Of a DNA stretch of 64,000 bases, positions 43,199 to 52,086 are shown one piece after another. Positions within the stretch are counted from its first letter, which is position 1. Each line of letters begins with the position of its first letter. The stretch covers positions 1,426,001 to 1,490,000 of the forward strand of contig OX638352.1 in NCBI GenBank assembly GCA_951813545.1. The letters are read 5' to 3'. The DNA is from an uncultured Poribacteria bacterium (lineage in GTDB: Bacteria > Poribacteria > WGA-4E > WGA-3G). The translations under genes were made by a program, and so were the position numbers. The notes beneath the pieces are model-generated. The model worked only from the letters and a program-made list of their open reading frames with translations. It had not been told where the DNA came from and searched no databases.

Positions 43199-43999
43199 AT
43201 GAACGCTGATGAAAAATATCTATTTGATCTCAACGGTTACCTCGTTATTAAGAACGTGCTAACACCAGAAGAGGTAACCCTCGCGAACGAAGCAATTGAC
43301 ACACATAGTGATCAGGCACGCCTTCGTCCACGCGAACAAACACTTGACGGTGGTTCCGAAGAGCTGAGAGGTGAACAGGGAAGAGGCGAACTCGGCGGTA
43401 TGCTCAACTGGGAAGAACCGTGGTGTAACCCGTTCCGAAACATGCTCGCGCATCCAACGCTTATTCCTTATCTCAATGAGATACTTGGCAAGGGTTTCCG
43501 CATGGATCATCAGATGTTCCTGCTTTCAATGGACAAAGGTGCGGAAGGTTTTATCTTTCACGGATCCTCCGGTCCCAGCTTCGATCCGAACCAGTACTAC
43601 ATTTTCCGTGATGGACGTATGCACAACGGTTTGACTGTTGTCACCTTCCAGTTGACGGATGTCCCCCCAGGAGCAGGTGGATTAATCGTTATTCCGGGAA
43701 GCCATAAGAGCAACTATTCGTGTCCACAAGAGATGCGACTTTACCAGAAACACCAAGAGCACATCCGGCAGCTCGTCTGCGATGCGGGGGATGTAATAAT
43801 TTTCACGGAGGCGGTGACGCACGGCACGCTCCCATGGACTGCAGATCATCCGCGTCGTTCCATCTTAACGCGCTATACCGCAGGTAATATGGCGTATGTT
43901 CCCGCATATCCGATACCGGAGTGGGCAAATGAACGCCAGCGTGCTGTGATGGAGCCTCCGTATCACTCTCGATTAAATCGTCCCGTATTGGAGACGTAG
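43199..43999 (+). CDS. Phytanoyl-CoA dioxygenase (PhyH) family protein
   Basis: 266 aa from the ATG at 43199, with GGTGGAGGA upstream. N-terminus MNADEKYLFDLNGYLVIKNVLTPEEV is a typical PhyH start. VPPGAGGLIVIPGSHKSNY and CDAGDVIIFTEAVTHGTLPWTADHPRRSILTRY mark the C-terminal half with the distal His and the 2-oxoglutarate Arg. The HxD pair is less clear than in the tandem copies (FHGSSGPSFDPNQ lies at that place, so HxS or a shifted Asp), and activity is therefore less certain. Follows the dehydratase gene by 22 bases. Confidence 0.83.
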   Translation: MNADEKYLFDLNGYLVIKNVLTPEEVTLANEAIDTHSDQARLRPREQTLDGGSEELRGEQGRGELGGMLNWEEPWCNPFRNMLAHPTLIPYLNEILGKGFRMDHQMFLLSMDKGAEGFIFHGSSGPSFDPNQYYIFRDGRMHNGLTVVTFQLTDVPPGAGGLIVIPGSHKSNYSCPQEMRLYQKHQEHIRQLVCDAGDVIIFTEAVTHGTLPWTADHPRRSILTRYTAGNMAYVPAYPIPEWANERQRAVMEPPYHSRLNRPVLET

Positions 44000-44014
44000 G
44001 AAGAAATAGCTAAC

Positions 44015-45094
44015 ATGTCTACTTCAACGAGCGCGATTCTTGGGTTAATCTTCTTAGGGCTCGCGAACGCCTCTGTTTTCTTGATGTTTAAGTTATGGGG
44101 TTACCCATTTGATAAGGAGACACATACGAGTTCTGCCCCACGCTCCTTAATGCTGCTTCATCGGTTTATCGGTTATGCATACGCGATACTCTATGTTTTT
44201 ATGATGTGGCACATGGTGCCGCGTTTGTGGAACTATCAAGTCGAGCTGCCACCGCGCACCGTTGCACACTTAATGCTCGGGATTACCATCGGTGTGTTGA
44301 TTCTTATCAAAATTGCCATCCTTCGGTTTTTCCGGCATTTTGAGGAAGCAATGCCGTATATCGGCACGTGTCTGCTGATTTGCACCTATCTGCTGATCGG
44401 GTTATCAGTGCCGTTCACATTCCGTGAAGCGGCATTGCGAACACAGACAATGGCATTCAGCGAGGAAGGGATCGCCCGAACACGCAGGTTACTTGAAAAC
44501 GCTGGATTGCCAGAAGAAGCACCGCTTGATCAACTCGCATCGAAGCGAAAATTGCGGGACGGACAGCACGTTTTACAGCGCAAGTGTGTCGTCTGTCACG
44601 ATTTGCGCACTATTCTCGCGAAGCCGCGCACACCGACAGATTGGGTCCGGCTCGTCAATCGCATGGCGATAAAGCCTATGATCGGTGAACCAATTTATCA
44701 GGAAGAAGAGTGGAGCGTCTCAGCGTATCTTATCGCGATTACACCCGACATTCAGACTTCGGTTCGGCAACAACGACAGGCACAGATGCGCGCAGATGAA
44801 GCAAAGGCGGCTGCCCAAATTGTGACTTTCGTTATGGAAGCAGAAATGGAAGCAGAAACTGAAATTGACACAACAACGGCAGATACCTACGATGAAGCAG
44901 AAGCGCAAGCACTCTTTGAGGACAAATGCTCTCAATGTCATGCACTCACCGATGTCGAAGATTACCCTCCTCGCTCTGAAGAGGAAACAAACGAGATGGT
45001 GTCACGGATGATAGATAACGGGCTTTACCTTGAAGGGGAAGAGATCGAATTGATTACGCGCTATATTAACGAAAACTATCTGGACAGTGAATAG
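44015..45094 (+). CDS. Membrane protein with two c-type heme sites
   Basis: 359 aa. Four transmembrane helices in the first 145 residues (about 5-25, 48-68, 82-104 and 113-134) carry several His residues (LLHRFIGYAYAI, MWHMVPRLW, TVAHLMLG), a possible cytochrome b-like pattern. The C-terminal part has two CxxCH heme attachment motifs, CVVCH (about 190) and CSQCH (about 305), joined by a Glu/Ala-rich helix. It is expected to carry electrons at the outer face of the membrane. Starts 15 bases after the PhyH stop. The Rieske-flavoprotein gene downstream is a plausible redox partner, by position only. Confidence 0.8.
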   Translation: MSTSTSAILGLIFLGLANASVFLMFKLWGYPFDKETHTSSAPRSLMLLHRFIGYAYAILYVFMMWHMVPRLWNYQVELPPRTVAHLMLGITIGVLILIKIAILRFFRHFEEAMPYIGTCLLICTYLLIGLSVPFTFREAALRTQTMAFSEEGIARTRRLLENAGLPEEAPLDQLASKRKLRDGQHVLQRKCVVCHDLRTILAKPRTPTDWVRLVNRMAIKPMIGEPIYQEEEWSVSAYLIAITPDIQTSVRQQRQAQMRADEAKAAAQIVTFVMEAEMEAETEIDTTTADTYDEAEAQALFEDKCSQCHALTDVEDYPPRSEEETNEMVSRMIDNGLYLEGEEIELITRYINENYLDSE

Positions 45095-45099
45095 GAGGA

Positions 45100-45204
45100 C
45101 GGACTAATTAGGAACTGTCCATCGCCTTCCCTGACAAAGCTACTAATAGACTGGCTTCTTACTGATAATATTATTCATTGGCGGGAGAGTCTTGAATTAG
45201 TCCG
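45100..45204. repeat. Short segment with 10-bp inverted ends
   Basis: CGGACTAATT (45100-45109) and AATTAGTCCG (45195-45204) are exact reverse complements bounding the 105-bp gap between the cytochrome and Rieske genes. No target duplication. May be a very short MITE or a weak hairpin. Confidence 0.3.
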
Positions 45205-45210
45205 GCAAAA

Positions 45211-46824
45211 ATGACGAAAACAAAGATCGCTGATCTCAGCGATCTCAATGATCGCGAGCCAACTTATGCCCTCGTTGCAAACATTGATCTCGTCGTTATC
45301 CGGTATGACGACGAAGTCTCTGTGCTTTACGGTAGATGCCATCACCGCGGGGCTTTGCTCGCCGATGGCTACATTGACGGTGAAAACCTGATATGTGGCG
45401 TTCACTACTGGGATTACCGCTACGACACTGGTATCAGCGAATATCATAACACGGAACGCCTCGCCAAATTTAACGCGTGGATAGAGGATGATGCCGTCTA
45501 CGTTGACGAAGATGAAATCCGGGAGTGGGAACACCAGAACCCACAACCTTACCACCGTGAAGAGTATCAGGGAACGTATCAGGACATCCACGGCACACCT
45601 GAAGAACCCTATGTCGCCCGAATTCAGGAATTGGCACGTCACGGACTCGATAAAGTTGGACACCACGGGCAAACCGAGGCAATGGGAGTGCTACGCGAAG
45701 ATTTACCGAATTGGGATGCCCTTCAGTTTGTCGTTGCGCAGCTGCATAAAACACCCCACTTAGACAATGAACCAGTAGGGACAGGGTTAGTTATCGGTCC
45801 GCGAGCGAAAAAGCCGCTAAAACTGGAGATACCAATCTTCGTTTCTGATATGAGTTTCGGTGCGCTGTCGGCTGAGGCGAAAATTGCGTTGGCAAGGGGA
45901 GCGGAAATGGCGGGGACAGGTATTTGCTCCGGTGAAGGTGGAATGCTATTGGAAGAGGCGCAATCAAACAGTCGCTACTTTTACGAACTCGCTTCCGCAC
46001 GGTTCGGATTCTCCTATGATAAACTGGAACACGCCCAAGCATTCCACTTCAAGGGTGGACAAGGGGCAAAGACGGGGACAGGCGGACACCTTCCTGGCGA
46101 CAAGGTAACAGAAGAGATAGCAGCAGTACGTGGGCTGCGCGCGGGAGAACCTGCGATTTCACCTGCGCGGTTTCCGGATTGGGAAACACTCGATGATTTT
46201 GCAAAATTCGCGGAACTGGTGAGGAAGGAGACCGGCGGTATTCCGATCGGGTTTAAACTCTCTGCGCAACGCATCGAGAAGGACATAGAAGCGGCACTGC
46301 ATGTCGGCGTGGACTATATTATTCTTGATGGCAGAGGAGGTGGCACAGGTGCCGCACCGCTTCTATTCCGAGACAACATTTCAGTGCCGACGATGCCTGC
46401 GCTGGCGCGAGCCAGAAAATATCTCGATGAAACGGGAAACAGTGATGTCACGCTTATTATTACCGGTGGTTTGAGAACGCCTGCTGATTTTGCGAAAGCG
46501 TTGGCACTTGGTGCCGACGGTGTTGCAATCGCGAATTCAGCGATGCAGGCGATCGGTTGTATCGGAATGCGCGCATGCCACACGAACAACTGTCCCGTTG
46601 GAATCGCAACACAAAAGGAACACCTTCGTTCTCGACTCAAAGTAGAAGTTTCTGCACAGCAGTTGAATCGGTTTCTCGGTGCCTCTGTCTCACTCATGCA
46701 GGTGTTAGCGCGTGCCTGCGGACATACCCATCTGAATCAACTCAATACGGAGGATTTGACGACGTGGGAGCGCAATATCGCCTATTTGACAGGTGTTAAA
46801 TACGCTGGTGTTGTGCCACTGTAA
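45211..46824 (+). CDS. Rieske ferredoxin domain fused to glutamate-synthase FMN domain
   Basis: 537 aa. Residues 1-105 are a Rieske [2Fe-2S] domain with CHH (C43, H45) and CGVH (C62, H65). From about 170 to the end is the FMN-binding central domain of GltB: IPIFVSDMSFGALSAEAKIALARGA, SGEGGM, KGGQGAKTGTGGHLPGDKVTEEIA, ILDGRGGGTGAAP and the [3Fe-4S] cysteines CIGMRACHTNNC (C450, C456, C461). The glutaminase domain is missing. Archaeal-type glutamate synthases also lack it, but the Rieske fusion is unusual. It may use a Rieske rather than NADPH-flavoprotein electron input, and need not make glutamate. The ATG is close to the end of the inverted repeat above. Confidence 0.88.
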   Translation: MTKTKIADLSDLNDREPTYALVANIDLVVIRYDDEVSVLYGRCHHRGALLADGYIDGENLICGVHYWDYRYDTGISEYHNTERLAKFNAWIEDDAVYVDEDEIREWEHQNPQPYHREEYQGTYQDIHGTPEEPYVARIQELARHGLDKVGHHGQTEAMGVLREDLPNWDALQFVVAQLHKTPHLDNEPVGTGLVIGPRAKKPLKLEIPIFVSDMSFGALSAEAKIALARGAEMAGTGICSGEGGMLLEEAQSNSRYFYELASARFGFSYDKLEHAQAFHFKGGQGAKTGTGGHLPGDKVTEEIAAVRGLRAGEPAISPARFPDWETLDDFAKFAELVRKETGGIPIGFKLSAQRIEKDIEAALHVGVDYIILDGRGGGTGAAPLLFRDNISVPTMPALARARKYLDETGNSDVTLIITGGLRTPADFAKALALGADGVAIANSAMQAIGCIGMRACHTNNCPVGIATQKEHLRSRLKVEVSAQQLNRFLGASVSLMQVLARACGHTHLNQLNTEDLTTWERNIAYLTGVKYAGVVPL

Positions 46825-46877
46825 ACACTTGCGGCGCACCCACTTGCGATGTTAATGGCGGTGGAAGTTCAAAAGAT

Positions 46878-48251
46878 TCACACATCATAGCGCATGAAGG
46901 CGAGGAATGCGCCCATAAAGAAGACGAGATTGAATAGAAACAGCAGTGAGATGTCCAGACTGGCTTCGGAGAACGCTGTGGAAAAATCGGAGGCGGGGTC
47001 GTCAAATTTTGGGATCTTATCCAGACTCATTTGCGTCTCACGCAATTGCTGCCTGTCCGTATCTTCGAGAAAAATATTGGGATTGAACGGATATTCTTCA
47101 TAAGTGAACTGTAGAAGATTGCGCCGATATTCGATCGCCTTCTTGAAAAACCGCTCATAATGTTTGATGCCGGTACCGACCAACGCCTCACAGCCGATCT
47201 GATAGATCACCGTTGGGGAGATACGGGATAGATTCTGCGCGAGCTTCACTTGATGGAGTTGTTGCTGGCGGTATTCATTGTAGATCGCTTGCTTAGCATC
47301 GGCGATTCTGGCGGCACGGGTCAGCGGTTCGCCCGGCGACCAGTGCAGGCTGAATCTACCTTCGCCGTATCGCTTACGAATATCGTGTAGCTCATCCGAT
47401 GCCCGTCTGGCGACCGTTTTCTCATCGGGGAGTTCCGCCAATCGGCTTGCAAGCAATCCACCTGTCCGCGGGATAAACACTGCAAAACACACCCACACTA
47501 AAAGGAGCAGGACGAGGCTGACCGATGAGCTTCTCGTGAGGCAGGAGATGAACAGCCCAAGCGTCGCGAACACAGAAATATAGAGGACTGAAAACAGGAC
47601 GACCCCGCCAATCTGTAGCCAGTAGGTCGATGCAAAAGGCAGAACCCCGAAAAGCGAGATGATAAGCGTGTTCATGCAGACCCCGATGATCAACGGAATA
47701 GCGAGGCTGATGATTGTACCGATGTATTTCCCGAAAAGCAGCGTTGCGCGAGGGATCGAATTCGAGAGACAGAGGCGGAGCGTGCCGGTTTCCGCCTCGC
47801 CTGAGATGCTGTCATAAGTCATCGCAAACGCCGCGAAACTTAGGATAACGCCGACGGTAAACACCCAATCCAAGGCGTCAAATCGCTGGAGTGTGTAGTT
47901 TCTGCGCAGGATCGTTTGGGGACCAACCATTTCAAATGCATCCACGGCAAAGGCGTTCGGCAGGTCTTTTTCGTGCCCTTCAGCGATGAATCCCAATGGA
48001 CTCAGCGCACGATATATCAGTAGGTTCGGTCCGTAACTAACCACGGCGTGTAAGCCTCTCTCCGCCTTATTTTTCAGAAGCCGCAAGTTTTCGCTGACAT
48101 TCTCACGGTAATCCGCAACCTGTTGGCGGTAATCATGGATATACAGCACGCTTCCCGTCAACATCAAGACGATAACCAGAAGCAACGTCAGGGCGAAACG
48201 GAGACTCTGTAGGTGGTCTAAAAGTTCTCTCCAGATAATTTCACGGAGCAT
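46878..48251 (-). CDS. ABC-2-type permease (DUF3526-like), second of a pair
   Basis: 457 aa. One N-terminal transmembrane helix (FALTLLLVIVLMLTGSVLYI), a large outside region to about 150, then a cluster of five helices (VGVILSFAAFAMTYD, IGTIISLAIPLIIGVCMN, LQIGGVVLFSVLYISVFATLG, SSVSLVLLLLVWVCFAVFIP), another large loop and a last helix near the C-terminus. YDSISGEAETGTLRLCLSNSIPRATLLFGKYIG is the hallmark of gliding/ABC-2 permeases. Transport substrate unknown. It lies 4 bases after the stop of a related permease gene. No ATPase gene is adjacent. Confidence 0.83.
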   Translation of the reverse strand: MLREIIWRELLDHLQSLRFALTLLLVIVLMLTGSVLYIHDYRQQVADYRENVSENLRLLKNKAERGLHAVVSYGPNLLIYRALSPLGFIAEGHEKDLPNAFAVDAFEMVGPQTILRRNYTLQRFDALDWVFTVGVILSFAAFAMTYDSISGEAETGTLRLCLSNSIPRATLLFGKYIGTIISLAIPLIIGVCMNTLIISLFGVLPFASTYWLQIGGVVLFSVLYISVFATLGLFISCLTRSSSVSLVLLLLVWVCFAVFIPRTGGLLASRLAELPDEKTVARRASDELHDIRKRYGEGRFSLHWSPGEPLTRAARIADAKQAIYNEYRQQQLHQVKLAQNLSRISPTVIYQIGCEALVGTGIKHYERFFKKAIEYRRNLLQFTYEEYPFNPNIFLEDTDRQQLRETQMSLDKIPKFDDPASDFSTAFSEASLDISLLFLFNLVFFMGAFLAFMRYDV

Positions 48252-48255
48252 CTCT

Positions 48256-49794
48256 TCACCTCACCTCGCTTTTCAGGAACATCGCTCCAGTAATCAGGAA
48301 CAATAGAATGTTTAGGATCATCAGGTAGACCAGATCGGGGAGAACACCACCGAGAGCGACGTTTCCCCACGCGGGTCCACTGCTAAAGACAGGCACGCCA
48401 CTTAAGTCAAGCCGTTCCACGTCATCCCAGCTTCTCGGTGCGACGTTATCAAAAAACGTTTCTTCGTCTGATTCCGTGAGTCCGGCTTGTGAGGGCATGT
48501 CGTTGAGATTGACTGATGTGAACCAGTTGACGCTTGAGAAAGCACCTTGTTCCTGCATGTATGCCATTAGTGCGTTTCGGTAATCCTGTGCTTGCTGGAT
48601 GAACCGCTCATGCCGCCGTAAATCCGTGCCGGACAACCCGGCGGAGATGTTGTAATAGACCCATGCTGGCGAAAGTCTGGAAAGGTTTTCAGCCAAGACG
48701 GTCTGTCTTTTCAGCGAGCGGTAGTATCCCTGATGGAGGTTTCCTATCTGCTCCGCGTATTCAATGCGGTGTGGGATGTAAAATCTGGCACCGTCGAGAT
48801 ACCAGAGCAGTGCTTCTCTGGATGCTTTTAGCACGTGGAAAGCGAATGGCTGACTGCCACTGATCACACTGTATCCGGTGGAAAAGTAGGAGCTGCTTCG
48901 ATGCTTTGCGCCGTAATCTCTGATTTTCTCTCTAAACGCTGTCCTGAGTGCCGCGCTTTCTATGTTAACAACGGATTTGGAGGGGTCTTTTTCAACCTGT
49001 TTGGCGATATACACCGCACCGTTTGGGATGATGAACACAATCACAATCCAGAGGAATAGCAACCAGACGAGTGCCCTCGCCGAGTGACCGGTGATTGCTG
49101 AAACCAACATCGAAAGCAGAAAAAATACGGAGAGATATAATGCCAAAGCCGCAAACAGTAGAGCGAATCGGTTCCATTCAGCAGTGTGGAATTTCATCAT
49201 CGGGTTTAGGTTTATCAATAGTGCCGCGGCTATCCAACCGATCGCAAGTGGCAGGAGGAGACTCGCCATCCCGCCGAGGTATTTCCCAATCAGGATATGG
49301 TATTTTGAGACTGGATTCGATGCGACGAGTGCGAGCGTTCCGCTTTCACGCTCACCGCAGATGATATCGTAAGCGATGGAAATCACGAACAGGCTGAACG
49401 CAATCTGCACCATGAGCACTGCATCAACAGCGGCAAAAACGTTCAGAAGTGGGTTGCCACCGCCGAGTATTTTCGCCTCTGTCGGGACATCTTCGTAGGA
49501 GACCTTTACCGTACTTCCGAGCTGCCGTTCCATCCCTAAGCAGATAACGCTTAAGGGTTCCGGCGGTTTTGCGATGTCCACCCGCAGGTGCGAATACACC
49601 TTTACCTCTTCAAGCGCGTTCCGGTGTTCGATCTCTGCCGCGTTGTGGACGCTGAGTCGTTTCTCGTAGTCCTCCATCAGCACATACGTACTGGCGACGA
49701 AAAGCGCAAGGCAGACGACTAACCCGATGAGTAGACGGAGGGAGAGGATGTTCTCTGTGAACTCTCTTCTGGCAATTATCCAAATGGGGAACAT
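48256..49794 (-). CDS. ABC-2-type permease (DUF3526-like), first of a pair
   Basis: 512 aa from the ATG at 49794 (GGAG 8 bases upstream). Same topology as its neighbour: an N-terminal helix after FPIWIIARREFTENILSLRLL, a helix cluster with the loop YDIICGERESGTLALVASNPVSKYHILIGKYLG, a long second outside loop and a C-terminal helix (LVYLMILNILLFLITGAMFL). Together the pair could form a heterodimeric exporter core, with the ATPase supplied from elsewhere. Downstream of the second sigma fusion, on the same strand, about 130 bases away. Confidence 0.83.
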   Translation of the reverse strand: MFPIWIIARREFTENILSLRLLIGLVVCLALFVASTYVLMEDYEKRLSVHNAAEIEHRNALEEVKVYSHLRVDIAKPPEPLSVICLGMERQLGSTVKVSYEDVPTEAKILGGGNPLLNVFAAVDAVLMVQIAFSLFVISIAYDIICGERESGTLALVASNPVSKYHILIGKYLGGMASLLLPLAIGWIAAALLINLNPMMKFHTAEWNRFALLFAALALYLSVFFLLSMLVSAITGHSARALVWLLFLWIVIVFIIPNGAVYIAKQVEKDPSKSVVNIESAALRTAFREKIRDYGAKHRSSSYFSTGYSVISGSQPFAFHVLKASREALLWYLDGARFYIPHRIEYAEQIGNLHQGYYRSLKRQTVLAENLSRLSPAWVYYNISAGLSGTDLRRHERFIQQAQDYRNALMAYMQEQGAFSSVNWFTSVNLNDMPSQAGLTESDEETFFDNVAPRSWDDVERLDLSGVPVFSSGPAWGNVALGGVLPDLVYLMILNILLFLITGAMFLKSEVR

Positions 49795-49927
49795 TTGAGA
49801 GTCTCCAGTTGGTGGTGAGGAAAGCAAGCGGTTTTTCAGGAAAGCAAACTACGACTATAGTGTTTGAATTATTAGATTTCGCTTGGGGCATCGAAAAGCA
49901 GCATCTTCCTATAAACGAGATAGGTCT

Positions 49928-51793
49928 TTAGTCTTGCGATTGTGCCTTCACTGCTTCTGCGACGAGCAGCTCTAAATTCTCCACTCTCGCTTCATGTGTA
50001 ATTAACTTGCCGTTCCTATCAATAAGCCACATTTCAGGAGTGCCGCTAATATCATATTGTTGTAAAAGTGAGTCCGCTGCCGCGTCGAAAATTTGTCGCC
50101 ACTGAATGCCGTTTACTTTAGTGTAGTTACGCAAACTACGCATTATCGCTTCTTCACTATCAAGGCAGACCCCAATAATATCGAATCCTGCATCTTTATA
50201 AGTATCGTAAACTTTCTTGATATCTGACGTTTCCGCGGTGCCAAAATCCCTCCAGACCTTCCAAAAGTGAAGCAAGACAACTTTCCCACGATACTCCTGA
50301 AACGAAATCGGATTCCCATCAAGGGCGATCACAGAAAAGTTAGGGACAGGTTTTCCAACCAATTCGTATCTCGGATTAGACTTGCGCTCATACGCTTCAG
50401 CGAGTTCAGTATTGCCTAACTTCCTATGAATGTCGGCAAGTTTATAGAAGATGAATTTATTGTCTGGATACTGCTGCTCAGCTACCTGAAAAAATGCAAG
50501 CAGATCCTCGTATCGCTCCACCGTCTTGAGTATATCGAACAGCATCTGATACCCCTGAAGGTTTTGTATCATTCCCGCCTTGAGACGTTCAATAAGGGCA
50601 GCCGCTGATTGTTCGTTTCCTAATAGGGTATAAAGTCTGACAAGCTGCGGGTAGAGATCAAAGAAACGCTTACTATCAGGGTAACGCTTGTCATCAGGGG
50701 GGCGCGCAAGTATCTCTTCAATAGCAGTGAGCGCCGCTGCGTGGCTACCGTACATATCCTCTGGCGTGTGTTCCCAAATCTTGGAAGACCTATAAATCTG
50801 AGAAGCAAAGCTTAAGTTCAAAACCCCAGAATCTTCATTCACGTGATGCCAACAACGGACAAGTGGTATGACATCACCGAATACCAAACGTTGTTCATTT
50901 TTTTTATCTCGATATTCTGGGGCAAGCTCATACCCGTAACTCACTGGCATTCTCGGATCTATGTCCTGGAGAAAACCTATCCTTCCAATTATCTTGCTGA
51001 TTGCAACCAAATCTGTGTTCGGAAGAAAACCTGCTTTCCCATCTTCGTCATCCGCGGGACAGATGAAGACCGATGCATCTGGCAAGTATTTCGGATGAAG
51101 ATCTGAGAGCCATTCAGGAAAATCTCCGTGTTCCTTCTGGTAGGTCTGAATTGCCTTGCCGATTGCAATCAAATTTTGTGTGCAAAGTTCTATGTTCCGC
51201 TCGTGCATCTTGGAATTCCCTCCTGCAGTAGATGTCAAAAACATTTCAGATTCCTGTAAACGCTTTCGCGCCCGATGCAGACGCGTGTTAATCGTGCTTA
51301 CAGAGATGCCTAAAAACTTACTAATCTCTTTGACCTTCATTTCACCGAGATAGTAGAGTGTCACGACGGTGCGTTCACTCTCTGGCAGTCTTGCCAAAAG
51401 TTTTTTGACGATCTCACGACGACGCTCAGAGGTCGCTATCTGCCGTTGTTCCGACAGGTAACGTGTGTAAGCGGATTTCTCGATTTCTGCCGTAGGTGTG
51501 TCTTCCAGCGATTGCACCGCAAGTTTTTTCTTCCGCATCCAATCGATGCAAAGCCGGTTTGCGATAACATACAACCATCCAGCAAATTGATGGGGATCCT
51601 TGAGTGTCGGAAGTTTTTTGTAGACTTGTAGGAAGGTGTCCTGCGTAATCTCTTCGGCGTGGTGAAAATCGCCGATTTTCCGCCACACGAACGCGTGGAC
51701 ACTCTGTTGGTATTTTTGGACTAAGACGCTAAACGCCTCGTCATCGCCGGATAAAATATTGTAAATGAGTTGAACATCGTCTTCTCTTTCCAC
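49928..51793 (-). CDS. ECF sigma factor fused to prepilin-like, TPR and Cys-less redoxin domains
   Basis: 621 aa, GTG start at 51793 with GGAAGG 7 bases upstream. Residues 1-180 are an ECF sigma (MEREDDVQLIYNILSGDD..., ITQDTFLQVYKKLP, LPESERTVVTLYYLGEMKVKEISKFLGIS) highly similar to that at 13942. Residues 200-345 resemble the globular part of type II pseudopilins or DUF1559 proteins (NLIAIGKAIQTYQKEHGDFP, CPADDE), about 350-470 form TPR-like helices, and 478-615 are a TlpA/AhpC-type redoxin (GKPVPNFSVIALDG, cis-Pro GTPEMWLIDRNGKL). Where CxxC is expected it reads WKVWRDFGTAE, so no thiol chemistry is likely. No transmembrane helix, so a cytosolic sensor is likely. Confidence 0.87.
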   Translation of the reverse strand: MEREDDVQLIYNILSGDDEAFSVLVQKYQQSVHAFVWRKIGDFHHAEEITQDTFLQVYKKLPTLKDPHQFAGWLYVIANRLCIDWMRKKKLAVQSLEDTPTAEIEKSAYTRYLSEQRQIATSERRREIVKKLLARLPESERTVVTLYYLGEMKVKEISKFLGISVSTINTRLHRARKRLQESEMFLTSTAGGNSKMHERNIELCTQNLIAIGKAIQTYQKEHGDFPEWLSDLHPKYLPDASVFICPADDEDGKAGFLPNTDLVAISKIIGRIGFLQDIDPRMPVSYGYELAPEYRDKKNEQRLVFGDVIPLVRCWHHVNEDSGVLNLSFASQIYRSSKIWEHTPEDMYGSHAAALTAIEEILARPPDDKRYPDSKRFFDLYPQLVRLYTLLGNEQSAAALIERLKAGMIQNLQGYQMLFDILKTVERYEDLLAFFQVAEQQYPDNKFIFYKLADIHRKLGNTELAEAYERKSNPRYELVGKPVPNFSVIALDGNPISFQEYRGKVVLLHFWKVWRDFGTAETSDIKKVYDTYKDAGFDIIGVCLDSEEAIMRSLRNYTKVNGIQWRQIFDAAADSLLQQYDISGTPEMWLIDRNGKLITHEARVENLELLVAEAVKAQSQD

Positions 51794-51881
51794 AAGGATA
51801 CCTTCCAATGAATAAATTTGGTGGTGTTTACGTTGGTCAAATGGCTGTTTCAAATGTGGAGTCTTATAAGTTAAGCATCAT

Positions 51882-51918
51882 GATACGGTTTATCCCTCTG
51901 TATATTAAAGACGAATTT
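51882..51918. promoter_or_regulatory. 37-nt sequence shared with 17521-17557
   Basis: GATACGGTTTATCCCT...TATTAAAGACGAATTT, 27 of 37 identical to the copy at 17521, ending in 16 identical bases. It lies about 90 bases upstream of the sigma-fusion start on its strand. Candidate promoter or regulator site. Confidence 0.35.
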
Positions 51919-52011
51919 ATGTGCAAAAATCTTACATAATTTGAAGAAAATGGAAAGAAGATGGGATTTTTCAGCCGTTGTTGTGCGGATATCGGGTTTC
52001 GTAGGGGACAA

Positions 52012-52078
52012 TGCTCGGTGCGGTTAGGGATGTAGATCGCATTTGGGCGAATATGCCGCAAAACCGCACCTACCGGGT
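52012..52078. repeat. Second copy of the MITE interior (inverted relative to 16135 element)
   Basis: Read on the minus strand, CCCGGTAGGTGCGGTTTTGC, CGCCCAAATGCGA and CCCTAACCGCACC match the middle of the element at 16135-16559 (about 16225-16290). The TAGGACTTACGCA ends are missing here. The rest of the 51794-52086 gap contains only the shared 37-mer. Confidence 0.5.
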
Positions 52079-52086
52079 GGTGGAAA

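Noticed and set aside
51436..51702. Frames opposite or shifted within the sigma factor region
   Set aside because: They shadow the well-matched sigma region 2 and carry no conserved features.
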